DNA of 64,000 nt from Branchiostoma floridae (taxonomy: Eukaryota > Chordata > Leptocardii > Amphioxiformes > Branchiostomatidae): contig NC_049980.1 of assembly GCF_000003815.2 (NCBI RefSeq), positions 18,668,003-18,732,002 of the forward strand, in the 5' to 3' direction. Under the pieces are notes generated by a model. The model did not search any database, was not told the origin of the DNA, and was given only the letters and a program-made list of their open reading frames with translations. Positions 13,201-25,155 of the stretch are shown here, piece after piece. The translations under genes and the position numbers were made by a program. Position 1 is the stretch's first letter. Each line of letters begins with the position of its first letter.

Positions 13201-15494
13201 AATATAATATATCATGCTAGCAGGCATAGTCCAGTGATGAGTGTCCAGATAGAGGTCGAAAGAGTGACCAGAACTCTGGACCAAGAGGTGGAAGGAGTGA
13301 CCAGAAAGTAGTTATAATCTTGGCAGTTGTTGATCCTTGATCAACTGTTCACTGTGCTTGTTGATAAGGGCTAGGGGAATGTCCTCGTGCATATGCTTAT
13401 TGTCTTTCTTTCCTGTTACGACAAGTGGAAGATATGCTCTTTAAGGAACTAAAGTGGTTGAAAATCACTAAGACAAAAATATTTGTTTGCATGAATAATC
13501 ATGGCTGTTAGTTTTTTTTACCAGAAGATAAAAGGAAAGTACGATTAAGGCCTTTGACCTTGGTGTCATTACTTAATTTTTGATATTGATAAAATGATGC
13601 TCAGTCATTGGCATTTGTACTACAGTAGACTTGAGTAAAATGGAATTCAGTACTTCCGCTATTAAAACTGCAAAAAGAAGATCAAATGAACATTTGAGAT
13701 AGTTAATTGCAGTTATTGGAAATAATTGAACTTTTATGTTAGTCAAGGCCATACCTTGACATAGAATGATTACTCGGTACTGTACACAAAATGTAGTTTT
13801 AATTGGAAGTCATGGTCGGACACCATAATTATGTCATTGGCTTACAAAGTCCTGTTTCCTTATCTTAGCGCCATTATACTTCTGTGGTAAGTCAATGAAC
13901 TCACTACAAATTTATGGAAAAGTAACGACTTGTGTGCTTTTGATTTTGTTTACAATTTTGCAAAGCTCATGCAGCTTGATGCTCAGAGATTAAGTATGGA
14001 ATTCCAATGAAATTCACACATGGCTTTAGTCCAGGCTTTACTCTAACACATGTGTAGTAATTTTTTTTGTGGTCATGTAATCAAGGCCTATGAATTACAC
14101 ATATGCGCGTAGTTGCATGAAACATTGCTTTTTCCTGCGGCATTGATACAGTGCTGATACTTTAAGATAGCGGTGGTTTTAGTACTGCCTGAAGACCTGC
14201 AGACATGGAGCCACGACTAATCCAAAATAAAACCTCTCGCTACACCCACAAATCAACAGAAGATGAGGGTGGTTGCTAAAATTATAGACCTAGCAGTCAT
14301 GATCTGTAGTTCTAACACAATTTGGAGACCATTAAAGGGAGAGGGTGTATAAGACTCATATGGAAACCATGGGTCTGACATTAAAATGTAAAGGAATCAT
14401 ACCTCCTTTGTTTCTGTAGGTGAACATAGTTTGTGGCCAGACCAAGATTTTGTACTACTACCAGTACTATCTACTATCAGATACTTTATTTCTACATTTG
14501 CTGGTACATGTATGAGATGAATGATAATCAAAGTCAAAATAAAACATTTTTTTAAACTCAAAATGACAGTCATGTAGATATACTAATTTGTGTTAACTGC
14601 TCACACACTATGTCTCATGCTGGTGTCAGTTAAAAGCTACATACCATACATGGCTTAGAATACATAGAATTTACCAAATTAAAAATGGTTAATTCACAGG
14701 TCTAAAATATTCTCGGTCATAATCTGCCCAGTCTAGTTAATGTCAAAAGGTTCACGCAGTGGTCTTTAGATACAAATAAATCAGAAAAACATGAGTTCAT
14801 TTTTGTAATATGGTAACGTAATGTTGTATTGTAGCTACATGTCTTTTATTCTTGTATACAGGCCATTAGTAGTTGTGTCAGGTTTAAATCAAGCAACATT
14901 TTTCCAATCTCTGTTCGAAGTGATTGAAATGGGTTTTCAGACACACTGACAACTTAGGAAATGCATCCTTCTCTTCTTACTCATGTATTGTGCCTGTGTG
15001 TATGTATCACATTATGATGTATCACATGTAATAATGAATTTGCAACCTGAGTCCTTGAAGATGTTGCAAGCTCTGTAAATGTGGTGACTTAAAGTGTTTT
15101 TATTGTTCTGTTTGTTTCCCAGGGCTGACCCCCTCTCCAACTTGGCTGTCACCCTGTCCTTTGACTCAAAAGAGGATGCTATGGCCTACTGTGACAGAAA
15201 TGGTGGGTGGAATTCCTTTAGTGAATATAGATTAATGTTTAATAGCTGGAAGAAATTAACCTTAACTGGAAGAAATATATCTCATTCGTTGATGCTACAA
15301 GATGATATCAAGGTTATTGTAGCCTTAGATGCAATGTACTTGAACTTTTTAAATTATAATTACTTTTTAATATGTCTGTACTTATATTAGGATGGGCTTG
15401 GGAGGTGGAAGAAAAACGTGAACCGAGAATGCGAGCTAAGTCCTACGGTGCCAACTTCTCCTGGGACAAGAAAACGCGAGTGTCGACAAAGTAG
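10285..15494 (+). CDS. NDUFS4: NDUFS4, 18-kDa accessory subunit of mitochondrial complex I
   Basis: Matrix-arm subunit needed for assembly and stability of NADH:ubiquinone oxidoreductase. Five exons join in phase: 10285-10349, 10904-10997, 12914-13086, 15123-15202 and 15391-15494 (TAG), giving 171 residues against 175 in human. The first exon and the start of the second ([11 protein letters not shown]..., basic, Ser/Arg-rich, no acids) form a mitochondrial presequence. The core shows [34 protein letters not shown] and [17 protein letters not shown], which follow the mammalian protein closely. The C-terminal RVSTK, described as a protein-kinase-A target in mammals, is intact. Intron 2 contains a 100-N gap at 11666-11765 and two TIR elements; intron 3 starts with a perfect 80-bp tandem duplication. 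Confidence 0.96.
11374..11461. mobile_element. Short TIR element (AGCCTGGA... family) in NDUFS4 intron 2
   Basis: An 88-bp palindromic segment has ~22-bp terminal inverted repeats: left AGCCTGGAGTCTAGCCTTGT and right the complement with two changes. The ends resemble those of the elements at 26446-26775 and 32663-32784 (all TAGCCTGG or AAGCCTGG), so they appear to be one family. I could not see a clear target duplication. Confidence 0.65.
11666..11765. other. Assembly gap (100 N)
   Basis: Exactly 100 Ns, the usual placeholder for a gap of unknown size, within NDUFS4 intron 2. Confidence 0.99.
12041..12765. mobile_element. TIR element ~725 bp in NDUFS4 intron 2
   Basis: Left end TAGAGTCGATTCC and right end GGAATTGACTCTA are inverted repeats with one mismatch, and similarity continues inward (ACCGAGAGGGT against ACCATCTCGGT). 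The interior is rich in ACATGTTGGAACA, GTTTGAACA and GTTCCAACA motifs in both orientations, giving a largely self-complementary structure. There is no coding capacity. A non-autonomous DNA transposon is the simplest reading; the superfamily is unknown. Confidence 0.65.
13106..13265. repeat. Perfect tandem duplication, 2 x 80 bp
   Basis: The 80 bp at 13106-13185 (starting CATACCATGTCCAG, ending GGTCGAAAGAGT) are repeated without a visible change at 13186-13265. It begins 20 bp after the NDUFS4 exon-3 donor. It is either very recent or an assembly duplication. Confidence 0.95.
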
Positions 15495-18068
15495 TATATA
15501 GCCTGCATCTTCATTGGTTTGGCTTGTAAGCAAAAAATATATGTTGTCTTGTTATTTCATTACACTGCAAATGCATGTATCAGACCAAGACTTGTAAAGG
15601 TGATGTGATAATTCAGTTGTCTGTATCTCAATTAAAAAGTGGACATATCACCAGGTGTCGGTCTTCAATCCATACTTTAAGGGCAAAACTTATTTTGATT
15701 AATGTGTATTTTGTACAAGTTGACTGCACTAGGTTTGTATGGATGTACAGTGTGTACTCAGTTTATAAGTTTAAAGCTGGTGGGAACAGTTTCAACTCTG
15801 TATTGTCTGTGCTGTTTATCAGTACCAGTGAGTAAAACGTGTCTGCACTCTTGCAGAGTGTGAATGTTTTGTATCACAGCATAGCTATCTAGCGTATTAT
15901 AGGACCTTCAGAAATGTGTGTGGTTGGTTTCCCTAAGTCCTCAGGTCATCCCCCAACTGCTTAATGTGTCCCAGACAGACATGGAAGCTGCCATGTATGG
16001 AAAACCTGTGCCTGCACCCCACGAGACCACGACACTCTTTCCCTACCAGCTCAAGTAATAAACCGGATTCTTAACATTCACAATTGCGGGGACCGGACAA
16101 TTTCCTTGCATTTGCAAACCTGGCAACCAGCCCCATAATTTGCTGGGGGACTGAGGTGGGTCCTAAACAGTCGTGGCTGGCAAGGGTCAAGGAGAGGCCA
16201 TGTAAAACAACAGCACAGATTATGGTCACCGGACGATACTGCTAAAATCAATTAGGTACAACTACAATTTCAAATACAAAATGTCAATGTATTGGTGCTG
16301 TAGCTGAATTGAATTACACTGAAATGTGTAAACTTTCAGCACTTGAAAAGAGAAAAACACTTCAATATTCCCATCATAGTATGGGCATTGAAATCAGGTC
16401 TAATTTGGGATACTCTGGCAATAGTGTGTCCATGCTTATGTAACTGCTTCTGTCTTAATTAAAGGCCACTAGTTTGAATTGTTCAGGTAAAGGTACAGAT
16501 ACAGACATTGTAATCCTCAGTTTGTGTACCTGGTATGATAATATCCTAAGTCACTCTTAGACTAAGTCCTTGTAGTTGTACAGATATCTACTGGCAAGTT
16601 AAGGACATGTTTTGCATACATGCTACAGTGTCGGGTGACTTGAGACTGCGTGTATGTTTAACTGCCATCTTTATACAAAACGGCTGTGCCCACTAAGTTT
16701 ATTTGGGGTCTCAATTCAAGGCTGCTCACCCTCTTGCAACCGTCTCTTTCGGGAAATATTTCTGCAGCAAAAAGCGATGCATGGGGAATAACTGAGTCTC
16801 AGTTTCCTCAATCTCTTTAGTACATTTAATTTTTTGAGAAATGTATTTTCATGTAAAAAAATGATTTGCAAAATTTACACATGGAAGTGAACCTCTCATC
16901 TATACTTCAGACTAAAAAAGTTAGTGATGTTGTTGAAATATGCGAATAATAAAGAAAATTCTAACTTTGAAATTTTCTCAATAACAACGTGCAACATGAA
17001 ACGCAGAATGCTTGGACAGTGAATCTGGGTCAATGTAGCTGATCATTCCTTCCAATGGAGATGCATACACAGAAGTGAGGCTCGGCCCCAAATCAATTTT
17101 CATTAAAAAAACACTACTTACTCTCTTCAGCGATGTTAGTATTAGATGCCATGTTGCAGCAAATTATGAAAAATGTGAACTCAAACCTGGACCCTTGAAA
17201 CCCTTTTCTCACAATCCCTCAGCTCCCTCAGTCCCTGTTGCTGAGGAATTGATGTTTGCACATACCGCTAAGCCACTCTGTGGCACTGCACTGACCTGCC
17301 CTTGACCTTGTAAATACACCTGTAATCGGCTGTATGATTCTCAGGCACACAGGATTAACAACCCCACCTACACGTTTTCTCGGGGTGGCCTTTCCTATAA
17401 GGATTTGGGGGAGCACATGTATGTAAGTACATTAGAGTAGCACAAGTGGTTTGTTATCTTCATGGTCTTAGGAGATGTGCACATGTTAGGAAATGTTGGA
17501 ACAAATACAAAGTGACCAAACCACCCTCCTAGTGAACACTCCACAGGATGTGGAGATGCTAACATTGCTTGGGGACAACCTTTTTTTTTTAGTTGTAAGG
17601 ATGAACCCCCTCAAGTCTTCCATCTCTCAATTTTTGCAAATTTTTTTGGGAAAAAAAATTTAGTGCAAAATTGACCATCTTCAAGTGGCATTCAAATCAT
17701 CACCTAGGAAAGAGAAAGCTTTCAGGCACAATCAATCCAGTTATAAAGAAAGTCATACAATGATATTTTCACAATAACCTGATGCATGGGGCATAGCAGC
17801 ACCACAATCAGTACTAGTACACAATACTGATACATATATTTATTTTCACTCAAAACACATAAATTTGTTAAGCCGTGTTAGTATTATATGGCATATTGCA
17901 GCAGATAACATGTACGTCACTGTTTCATGTGCACTACAATAGACCTGTCATTGATGTGCATGCACTTAGAATTAAACAGCATTTTGTGACCGATGCGATG
18001 CCAAGGGACCAGTATTCTCACTAAGAACACTATCATGCAGATACAAACAAAACGTATGCTTATAGAGT
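15495..18068. other. NDUFS4 3' flank, mostly featureless
   Basis: After the TAG at 15492-15494 a variant ATTAAA signal lies near 15633 and a canonical AATAAA at 16057-16062. A small exon-like frame at 15975-16058 is listed separately. The rest to 18068 shows no gene or element I can name. Confidence 0.45.
15975..16058 (+). other. Exon-like frame, unassigned (possible terminal exon)
   Basis: After an acceptor-like GTGTCCCAG the frame reads TDMEAAMYGKPVPAPHETT and continues to TTLFPYQLK, then TAA TAA overlapping an AATAAA signal. The composition and the acceptor plus polyadenylation layout look like a last coding exon, but I recognise no family and no partner exon joins it in phase. It could be an exon of an unseen gene, a retrocopy scrap or chance. 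Confidence 0.25.
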
Positions 18069-18594
18069 GATGTGATGGCTGTTTCTTCGTATCCGAAGAT
18101 CAATGGTAGGCAGACAAGGTTGATTAGACGACCAGTCTGCCTGGCCTGCACATGACTTTTTAAGGTGAAGGAGGGGTGTGCACTCCCTTCTCCACCCTCT
18201 CGTCTACTGGCGCACTATAAAGTCCTACAGGGACAGAACTGTTTTGCCACGTAAGCCGGCCCCAGCAGATGCAGGTTTATTATTTGGAGTTTCCGTCTCC
18301 TAGGAGGACTTCCAACCAAGGATGTAAGGGGTTCCTCCTACCCCCAATCGCACAACTCGTGTGTCATGGCGGGTGCGTCATGCCCAAACATGCCCCTAAG
18401 GCTTGTCTCGGCCACAAAGCCCCGCCAAGGCCACTAGCCGCAGCTAGATACTCATTTACACCTGAGTTAAGTGAGGAAAGTCGTGTAAAGTGCCTTTCCC
18501 AAGGGCACAAGATCGGTTACACAGCAGTCAGATTCGAACCCGCCACCTCTCGGTCTCGAGCCGAATATGCTGCCACTGCGCTACGCGGCCCCAC
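18069..18594 (-). mobile_element. tRNA-derived SINE, full length, 14-bp target duplication
   Basis: On the minus strand the element starts with a tRNA-like head (GGGGCCGCGTAGCGCAGTGG, an A-box, and GGGTTCGAATC, a B-box) and continues through CTTGTGCCCTTGGGAAAGG into a ~450-bp body. It is flanked by perfect 14-bp direct repeats TATGCTTATAGAGT at 18055-18068 and 18595-18608, which fixes its length at 526 bp and shows retroposition. The head is shared with the copies at 24722 and 63700. The body carries an incidental 133-codon plus-strand frame that should not be taken as a gene. Confidence 0.88.
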
Positions 18595-18608
18595 TATGCT
18601 TATAGAGT

Positions 18609-19043
18609 ACACCCAGTACTTTCAGAATTGTTGTCAAAAGATTACCTTAGAGTTATTCAGACATGGATGATCAAGAGTCTTGACAACACTTGATTGACGT
18701 ATTTTGTTGGTTACACCCCTATGTTCCAACACCGTTTTCCAACACTTCCCAGCCCAAACATAGAGGTGTTGGAACATAAGGCTGTCCCAGTGTTTTGTCA
18801 CCATGGGCTAAGACAAACACACATTCCTTTGATGAATTGACTGCACATCTGACATTGAAAACCAGATGAGACGTCCTCCAAAAGCAAATCTATCTCTGTT
18901 CAAGACGCCATGTGCCACAGGAGATAGATGATACTGATGTCTTCCAATCTTTGATGCTACCATATCTTCTTCACTGACATACCTCATGAGCAGTTACATA
19001 AAGACCTGCTGACTGTTTGTCATAGAAACAATCTTGTTCACAG
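18609..19043. other. Non-coding DNA with a small inverted repeat
   Basis: No gene seen. TATGTTCCAACACC near 18720 and GGTGTTGGAACATA near 18765 form a hairpin-like inverted repeat with ~35 bp between the arms, probably a small TIR element. Confidence 0.4.
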
Positions 19044-19131
19044 ATGAAGACAAGGATTATCAGATGGCCATTGCATTGGAAGAGACCTTGAGAGTCATGT
19101 CTCCAGCGTCTTTTGACGTTTTCAAGAATAT
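19044..19131 (+). other. Orphan exon-like segment with strong splice signals
   Basis: Acceptor ATCTTGTTCACAG, then 88 bp open in one frame (DEDKDYQMAIALEETLRVMS followed by PASFDVFKN), then the donor AT|GTAAGT. The residue mix (acidic, amphipathic) looks like real protein. It would need a phase-1 upstream exon and a downstream exon taking two bases. I could not find either with certainty, nor name the family. The open frame at 19391-19603 (VESAYDILRYDGEVLTEEPG...) nearby might be related. Confidence 0.3.
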
Positions 19132-19603
19132 GTAAGTGATATCCAAAGTTTATAGTATTTGTATTGGCCTTGATTTTGCTGGAGGGGGTTGTTAGAGGAT
19201 CTGGAATAGTCAGGTAGTTTCCCCAAGCTTCCAGAATCTGGTTTCAGACTTCTGTGGAGTGACATGATTTATATAGGTGAGCTCCATTCCCATGTTATAA
19301 TGAGGTCTGTTTCTTACTCTTCAACAGTTTATCATGCAAAAGGTTATGAGCTTTTAAGCACACTGGCTTTTTTGTAATAATGACCTGGGCGTGGAGTCAG
19401 CCTATGATATCCTGAGGTATGATGGAGAGGTGCTGACAGAGGAGCCTGGTCTCATCTCCGGTCTCGCACCACTAACAGCCTTGACATATCTAGGCAACCA
19501 GTCTGTTGTGACAAGCAGCGATAATGAGGGTGGGGGGCTGTTTAGGAATTTCCCAGGGGCTACAGAGGTTATGTCATGTTGTCAGTCTTTAGTGAGGTCT
19601 TGA

Positions 19604-22600
19604 GTGAATCAGTTTTTGATGGCACTTATGAGCTTGTTGACAGTCTGCCATTGCTCCAGACCATGTTCAGCCTTTGAGCCAATCTTAATGTTTGTATACT
19701 GGCAGTCTTCCACTTTAGGCACCCCAATTTGGCTGTTTTATCTCAGCACCCTTCCTTTGATTTACTGTAAATCACTTTAAGTTCACAGAGACTCAACTTC
19801 AATGTAAGAGGGGAAGAAAGGTGGCTGCATATTGTTTCATGTCGAAACAATACAGTCGCTGTAGTACAGTAGAAAGAGCATAGAACCCACTGTGAAAACC
19901 AGTGTTACAAATAACCACTGCAAACATTAGACAAATGTACAGTATCTTGCCCAATGGCCAACATACAATGTACAATAATGTTTCTGTACCTGTGATAGTT
20001 ATTATCTTGGCAACATCAGAAACACAATTTACAGACTCATGAATCTTAAAGATGTGGATAATGTAGAATGTTGTCAGTGTTTATGTCAATGAAAGAAAAA
20101 GCAGCTGACCTTATACATGTACTGATAAAAAGTGTTACACTTTTTGTAAAAGCTTAGAGTAATAGTGCAATGAAGGGTCAGCTGCAGTTTCAGCTAAGGT
20201 GATCTAAGTCTGTTAGGCTATTTTACATGTACTAGTATCCAGGGTTTGATGCTTGAGGCTACCACCTGAAGCTCCTAATGTACAAAATGCTCGTTTGTGT
20301 CATCAAGTTCTCATGCTTTTGTGTATGTCCATGTACAGTCAAACCTGTATTAGGGGCCACCTCTACAGAGGGGCCACCTGTCCATAGTGGCCACTTTTTG
20401 TCGGTCCCTTGGGTATTTTATCTACAAGTTACCACCTCTATACAGAGGCCACCTGTCTATAGTGGCCAAATTTGTCTGGTCCCTTGAGTGGCCGCTATAG
20501 ACAGGTTTGACTGTAATTGGGCATTCTAAAGACCATACCTACACTGAGGTTGATATTGAAGTGCTTTCTTTGTAGTTTTCAGATTATCTTACTACTTTTC
20601 CATGGCCTGAATTACTGAATGATTGTTTGCAGCTTGTGTATAGGTTTGTGCTGCAGACTCCATCCAATGTTGGGATGTTGATGGAGGAGGGATTTAGGCT
20701 GCAGTGGTGCCTGTCCTGATTCCATCCATACAGTGACCAGACTGCTGATAGACCGACTCCAGAGCAGTGCTGAGCTGTCCACCTTGTGTCAACAAAGTTG
20801 CTGGGTCAAGGCTAAGCAGCACTGGGAACCTTGGTCTTCCCTCCAGAACAGGAAGCTAGTGGACTAAAATGCAGGATGAGCACATTAATCTTTGTGTGGT
20901 AAACCTTTGAACTACTTTATACCTTAGCATGATGAATAGACTTAAACAAGATAAAAGAATGCAACACATTAATCAAGAAGCGTATGGGTGACCCATGGTG
21001 AGGCTGCATTGCACTAGTTATGGAAAAAAACACTGCACTTTGCCTCTGTTTGAGGTCTGCTGCTGTCCTTTTTTTAAGGCACCATCTCCAGGTATGAGTT
21101 CATACCAGAGTTTTGCCTCTGAATCTACCCAAAATTAAGTAATAAGGAAGATATGTTTGTTTGTACATATTGGGTGTTTTTGCATCGTTGATTTGCTTTA
21201 TTCCCATCTATTTCCAAAAGACCTTTACTGTCGTTGTACTATGGTATTTATCTTTGAAAAAATTGGCGTACGTTTCTTCCTCCTAAAGTAGGGGAAAGGT
21301 AAACTAGGTTGCTTCATCCTAGGACTGTCTTTGATCAGCACTTGTTAACAACATACATGTAAACATGTCCCTTGCCAACAATAGGAAAGTTGTAAGTGTA
21401 GGCATGATCATCATCAGGCAGAGGAATTGTCACAGATTTTATGTTTAAGCTACTGGAAGGTGGGAGTCCACCTGTGGACAGGTTGAGTCCACCTGTGGAT
21501 GATTGTGTTGGCCAAACAGAAACACCGGTGGTACAGTTCTTCCAACTTGATTCTCTATGAAGAGATTGTTATTTGTTTACTGTAACCCTAGGTATCGTCA
21601 CAGCTGTGTGTGGAGACAGACATGTAGGAATATGTTGTGCTTAACTCCGTTATTTGTTGTTCTTCAAAGGTAAAGCAGCCGACCTCAGACTGAAGCAAAG
21701 TGTGAATACTTTTTCAATCATTAGAAGTGCTATACAGCCCTGCCATAGATCCCCTGTACTTCTATTGATAAGTGTGTTGGGTTTTTTGTTACCTGCAAAG
21801 GTTTGCCATCTGAAGCTCAGGGCTGAAGCTTCCCCATATGTGGCTAGGTCGGTTTTAAGTCCCCATCAAAAATTAATTAAAAATGCAACCCCTCATATAG
21901 TGCCCAAGCGGGCTAGAATCAAGGCTGTCATAAATGAAAAATGGCCTTTTTCTATACATATAATACAGTACACCAAGTCTCAGCTTCAGTCTTTCATGAA
22001 ATTTTACACATTGCTGACAGATGTTTACAGACTGAAACTTTATTTACAGCGAGTTAGATAATAATTTTTAGGGTGGAATGAACCCTGTTTTTTACATTGT
22101 ACCTGTAAAGCTAACAGTTGAGAAAGAGTCTGAATTATGTCTGTATCAAGTACTGAGCAGACACTTGAAAATGCTGTGTTGGTTGTAGGCCTATGGGGTC
22201 AGGGATCCCTGTGTGGGCAATGACAGACTTTGATAGTGAGGGGGTTACAAGCTGGCCATGCTGATAGACTGGTAACAAACTGTTGTCAGCTCACAAGTTC
22301 CACACATTCCAGTGCAGGAGGACAGTCAGTTACCTTGGCCCAGTGTGTACAGGTTGTCATAGCAAGAAACAAAAGCATGCTGGTGTTGGTTGACACTAAC
22401 AGTAAGTGATCATGAACATGTACAGAAACAAAGAAACAAACAGTTGGGGTGGGCGTAGGGGTGGCATCTGGCTAGGTTAGCAAAAAAGGCAACAGAACCA
22501 CTGAGTTTTTGTAGTGTGTCTAGGGTGTAGAATACGAACAATAGAATATTAATAGCAACACTGTTTTTCGAATTACCAAATGAACAATCATCGCCAGTAC

Positions 22601-22899
22601 AATGTGATTGAAAACAATTATGGCTGCTTACGAGTTGATGGCATTGAGATAATTAGATTTTATTTAGATTTTATGTAGTGTATTAGTAGTACTTGTGGAG
22701 CAATATGTATAATTCAGATAAGAGTCAAGGCTTTCAATTGGCAACTGATTTTATGGCTGACCTCTGCGTAACTCTTCAATATATATCACTTCCCAAGATC
22801 TCAGAGTCCCCTCAAAAAGTGAGACTAATCCAGTCTTCAAGACAAGTTCTAATAACTGGTACTTACCTTCATCCATCATGATCTCTTCTTTTCACCTAG
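19604..22899. other. Non-coding DNA; one MITE, no gene assigned
   Basis: Apart from the TIR element at 20334-20515 no feature stands out. A 135-codon plus-strand frame at 21654-22061 begins with TTG, has no splice or family support, and is probably chance. Confidence 0.4.
20334..20515. mobile_element. MITE, 182 bp, 15-bp perfect TIRs
   Basis: Ends are TACAGTCAAACCTGT and its exact reverse complement ACAGGTTTGACTGTA. The interior contains duplicated GGCCACCTGTC(C/T)ATAGTGGCCA motifs. The TA-ending termini are compatible with Tc1/mariner-like insertion at TA. Confidence 0.85.
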
Positions 22900-23036
22900 C
22901 CATTTATTGCTTTTTCATCTTGGATGGTGACATTAAGGATCGAGAAAAGGTTCTGTCAAGCTGAAGATACACGTTGGTCTGCAGTGAATCTCACCAAAGA
23001 AAAGAGACCAAAGTTGGATGGCAAGCTTCCCCCCAG
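22900..23036 (+). other. Orphan exon-like segment, 137 bp
   Basis: Between acceptor TTTTCACCTAG and donor AG|GTGATG one frame is open for 45 codons, including WMVTLRIEKRFCQAEDTRWS and AVNLTKEKRPKLDGKLPPR. Codon texture looks protein-like. No family is recognised and no adjoining exon was found. The phase (0 in, 2 out) does not join the 19044-19131 segment directly. Confidence 0.25.
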
Positions 23037-23467
23037 GTGATGGTCACTGTTTGCTGGGACTTTAAGAACTGTGTTGTACATTGTTCATTTGTGATGCCAT
23101 AGGTCACCTGGTTTTGCAGAAGAGCCTCTACACAATGGTAATGTAAGTTATTCATCCGTTCCCACCCTCCTTATTACCACCTGGCTGAGTCTAATGGAGG
23201 ACAGGGACCTCAAACAAACCTCTGTGTAATGAATGGGCGGCAGACCTGAACTCAGACTACAATGTTAAAAATATTTGGCCCCTGCCCAAGGAATAGTATC
23301 AGGTCCTTATTGTGCATTACTCACACTGAATTATTTCATTCATGAGGGTATTCCCAGGTGCTGTGATATGGGTTCCCACAAGTTATCCCTCTAAATCCTG
23401 TTGATGCCAGGACATTTCTGTAAAAAAAAATATGAATGAGTTTCACATCCTCATACCTTCACTGAAT

Positions 23468-23679
23468 TACTGTAAATGCATTTAAGTTTGCGGGGATTTA
23501 ATTCCGCGGTAGCGGGAAAAGGGACTTTTCACTGTGGTTTTAAGTTCGCGGTAGCACCATGCACTGTAGTCTCTAACTGCCATGGAAAAATGTTTGCGGT
23601 GGTTTTAAGTTCACGGTGAAGTGTCCACCGCGAAAACCGCGAACATAAAACCACCACAAACATTTCTGCATTTACAGTA
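23468..23679. mobile_element. MITE, 212 bp, 13-bp perfect TIRs, hairpin interior
   Basis: Ends are TACTGTAAATGCA and TGCATTTACAGTA. The interior repeats GGTTTTAAGTTCGCGG and its complement (CCACCGCGAAAACCGCGAAC), so the whole element can fold. The TA ends fit Tc1/mariner-type MITEs. A partial relative starts near 28146 (TACTGTAAATTCATTTATTT). Confidence 0.85.
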
Positions 23680-24721
23680 GTCTCGAGTGTTATATCATAA
23701 ATGTTCGTTTTTTATTATGCAAATATGGATCTCAAATAAGTCAATTATGTTCGTTGATCATCTTCCCTACCCAAATATCACAAGTAATTTAAAGCATTTT
23801 TTAAAAAAAGTACAAATGTATGCAATTGAGACTTGTATGTTTTATGTCTAATAATGTCCAAATGAAGTCAACTTCCAGATGCCGCAAAAATGAAATTCCC
23901 AAGCACATTGGGTTACCCTTCTCCAATCAAGTCTTAAAATGCAAAATATTGTCTTCAGTAATAAAATAAGTACCATTGGACTTGTATAAGCGTGTAAGTC
24001 TATTTCAGTGCAGTACTTGTACATTGATGTTCCAGTAATTTGAACTGTACCTGAATGATTTTCTGTATTGTACCAGTACTAGATGCCAGTACACAACACA
24101 CGTGCACAGTGTGGTGTTAGATATAAAGTGCATTCCAAGCAGTATTAATGAGCTTTGTGTGAAAAAAAACTGACCCCTTCATTGGGAAACGTGCAGTACA
24201 AACAAAATACAATTACCACAGCTATGTTGGAGACTCTAAATATTTTGAATTGCCCACAGTGAGTAGACAAAATAGGATAGTTGTGTTCCCCTCTGGGTGT
24301 GGAAGAAGAAGGATATCGGGTTAATACTAAACAAACATGGTGTCCAGAGGGAGTGGGGAGGGTAAGGAAGGCCAGTGACCCCTTTACATAACCCACCCGA
24401 CATAAGATGATTCAAGTAACTAGCTAATACACTACAGGTAAGCTCTGTGGTTAACTAAGATCCATCTTAAGATTAGGTAACCTAGTGTAACCTACATGTA
24501 CATGTAAGCACACCTGGGTAGGTACAATATAAGGAGAGAATGCTATAGCAGAAAGGTTGGAGGTATCACCAGGTGAGAAAAACAGTTTGCACAGTGGAGG
24601 TTTACCTCTCATGTTTCTGCCTGACATTCATCAGCCAGCCTTGTCCTAAAAGTGTCAAATGGACAGTGCATATATAAATGAGGAGACAAAGTGTGCCTGG
24701 TCTCAATAAAAAACATGAGAT

Positions 24722-25155
24722 TGCGAGGCGCAGAGGCAGCGTGTTTGGTCTCGAGTTCGAATCCGGCTGCATGTCCTCGATCTTGTGCCCTTGGGAAAGA
24801 GTCTTAACACTGCTTTCCTCACTTTACTCAGGTTAAAATGAGTACCTAGCTTCGGCTAGGGCTGTCCCTTGGATTGGACGTTAAATGGAGGTTCCGTGTG
24901 TGGGGAAAGCCATACCTCAGGCACGTTAAAAGAACCCACTACATGTGCGATGGTGCGGTGTGCGTGATTCAAAACCTACAGTCCTTTGGCCGCACCTGGG
25001 GCAATTACTGTCGTATTGAGGTCACCTGAGTGGCGCCGAACAGCAGCTCGCTCCAAACCCTTGCAATTTAGCCCAACCTATTTTAAGCCCTTGCAATTCA
25101 GCCCCTGGCTGCCAAGAGACAGTAGTCAGCCCATCTAATAACAATAATAACCAAA
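24722..25155 (+). mobile_element. tRNA-derived SINE, second copy (plus strand)
   Basis: The head GCGAGGCGCAGAGGCAGCG with B-box GAGTTCGAATCCGG is followed by CTTGTGCCCTTGGGAAAG, as in the SINE at 18069-18594, but the body differs (GGATTGGACGTTAAATGGAG, CACGTTAAAAGAACCCACTA). It ends near an AATAACAATAATAACC tail. The body may be one of the conserved central domains shared among metazoan SINEs; this is inference. No target duplication was resolved. Confidence 0.7.

Noticed and set aside
18536-18592. Possible functional tRNA gene on the minus strand
   Set aside because: The A- and B-box head has no complete cloverleaf with a proper acceptor stem and is continuous with a SINE body.
18269-18670. 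133-codon plus-strand frame
   Set aside because: It lies across a minus-strand SINE; the SINE head, boxes and 14-bp target duplication explain the sequence.
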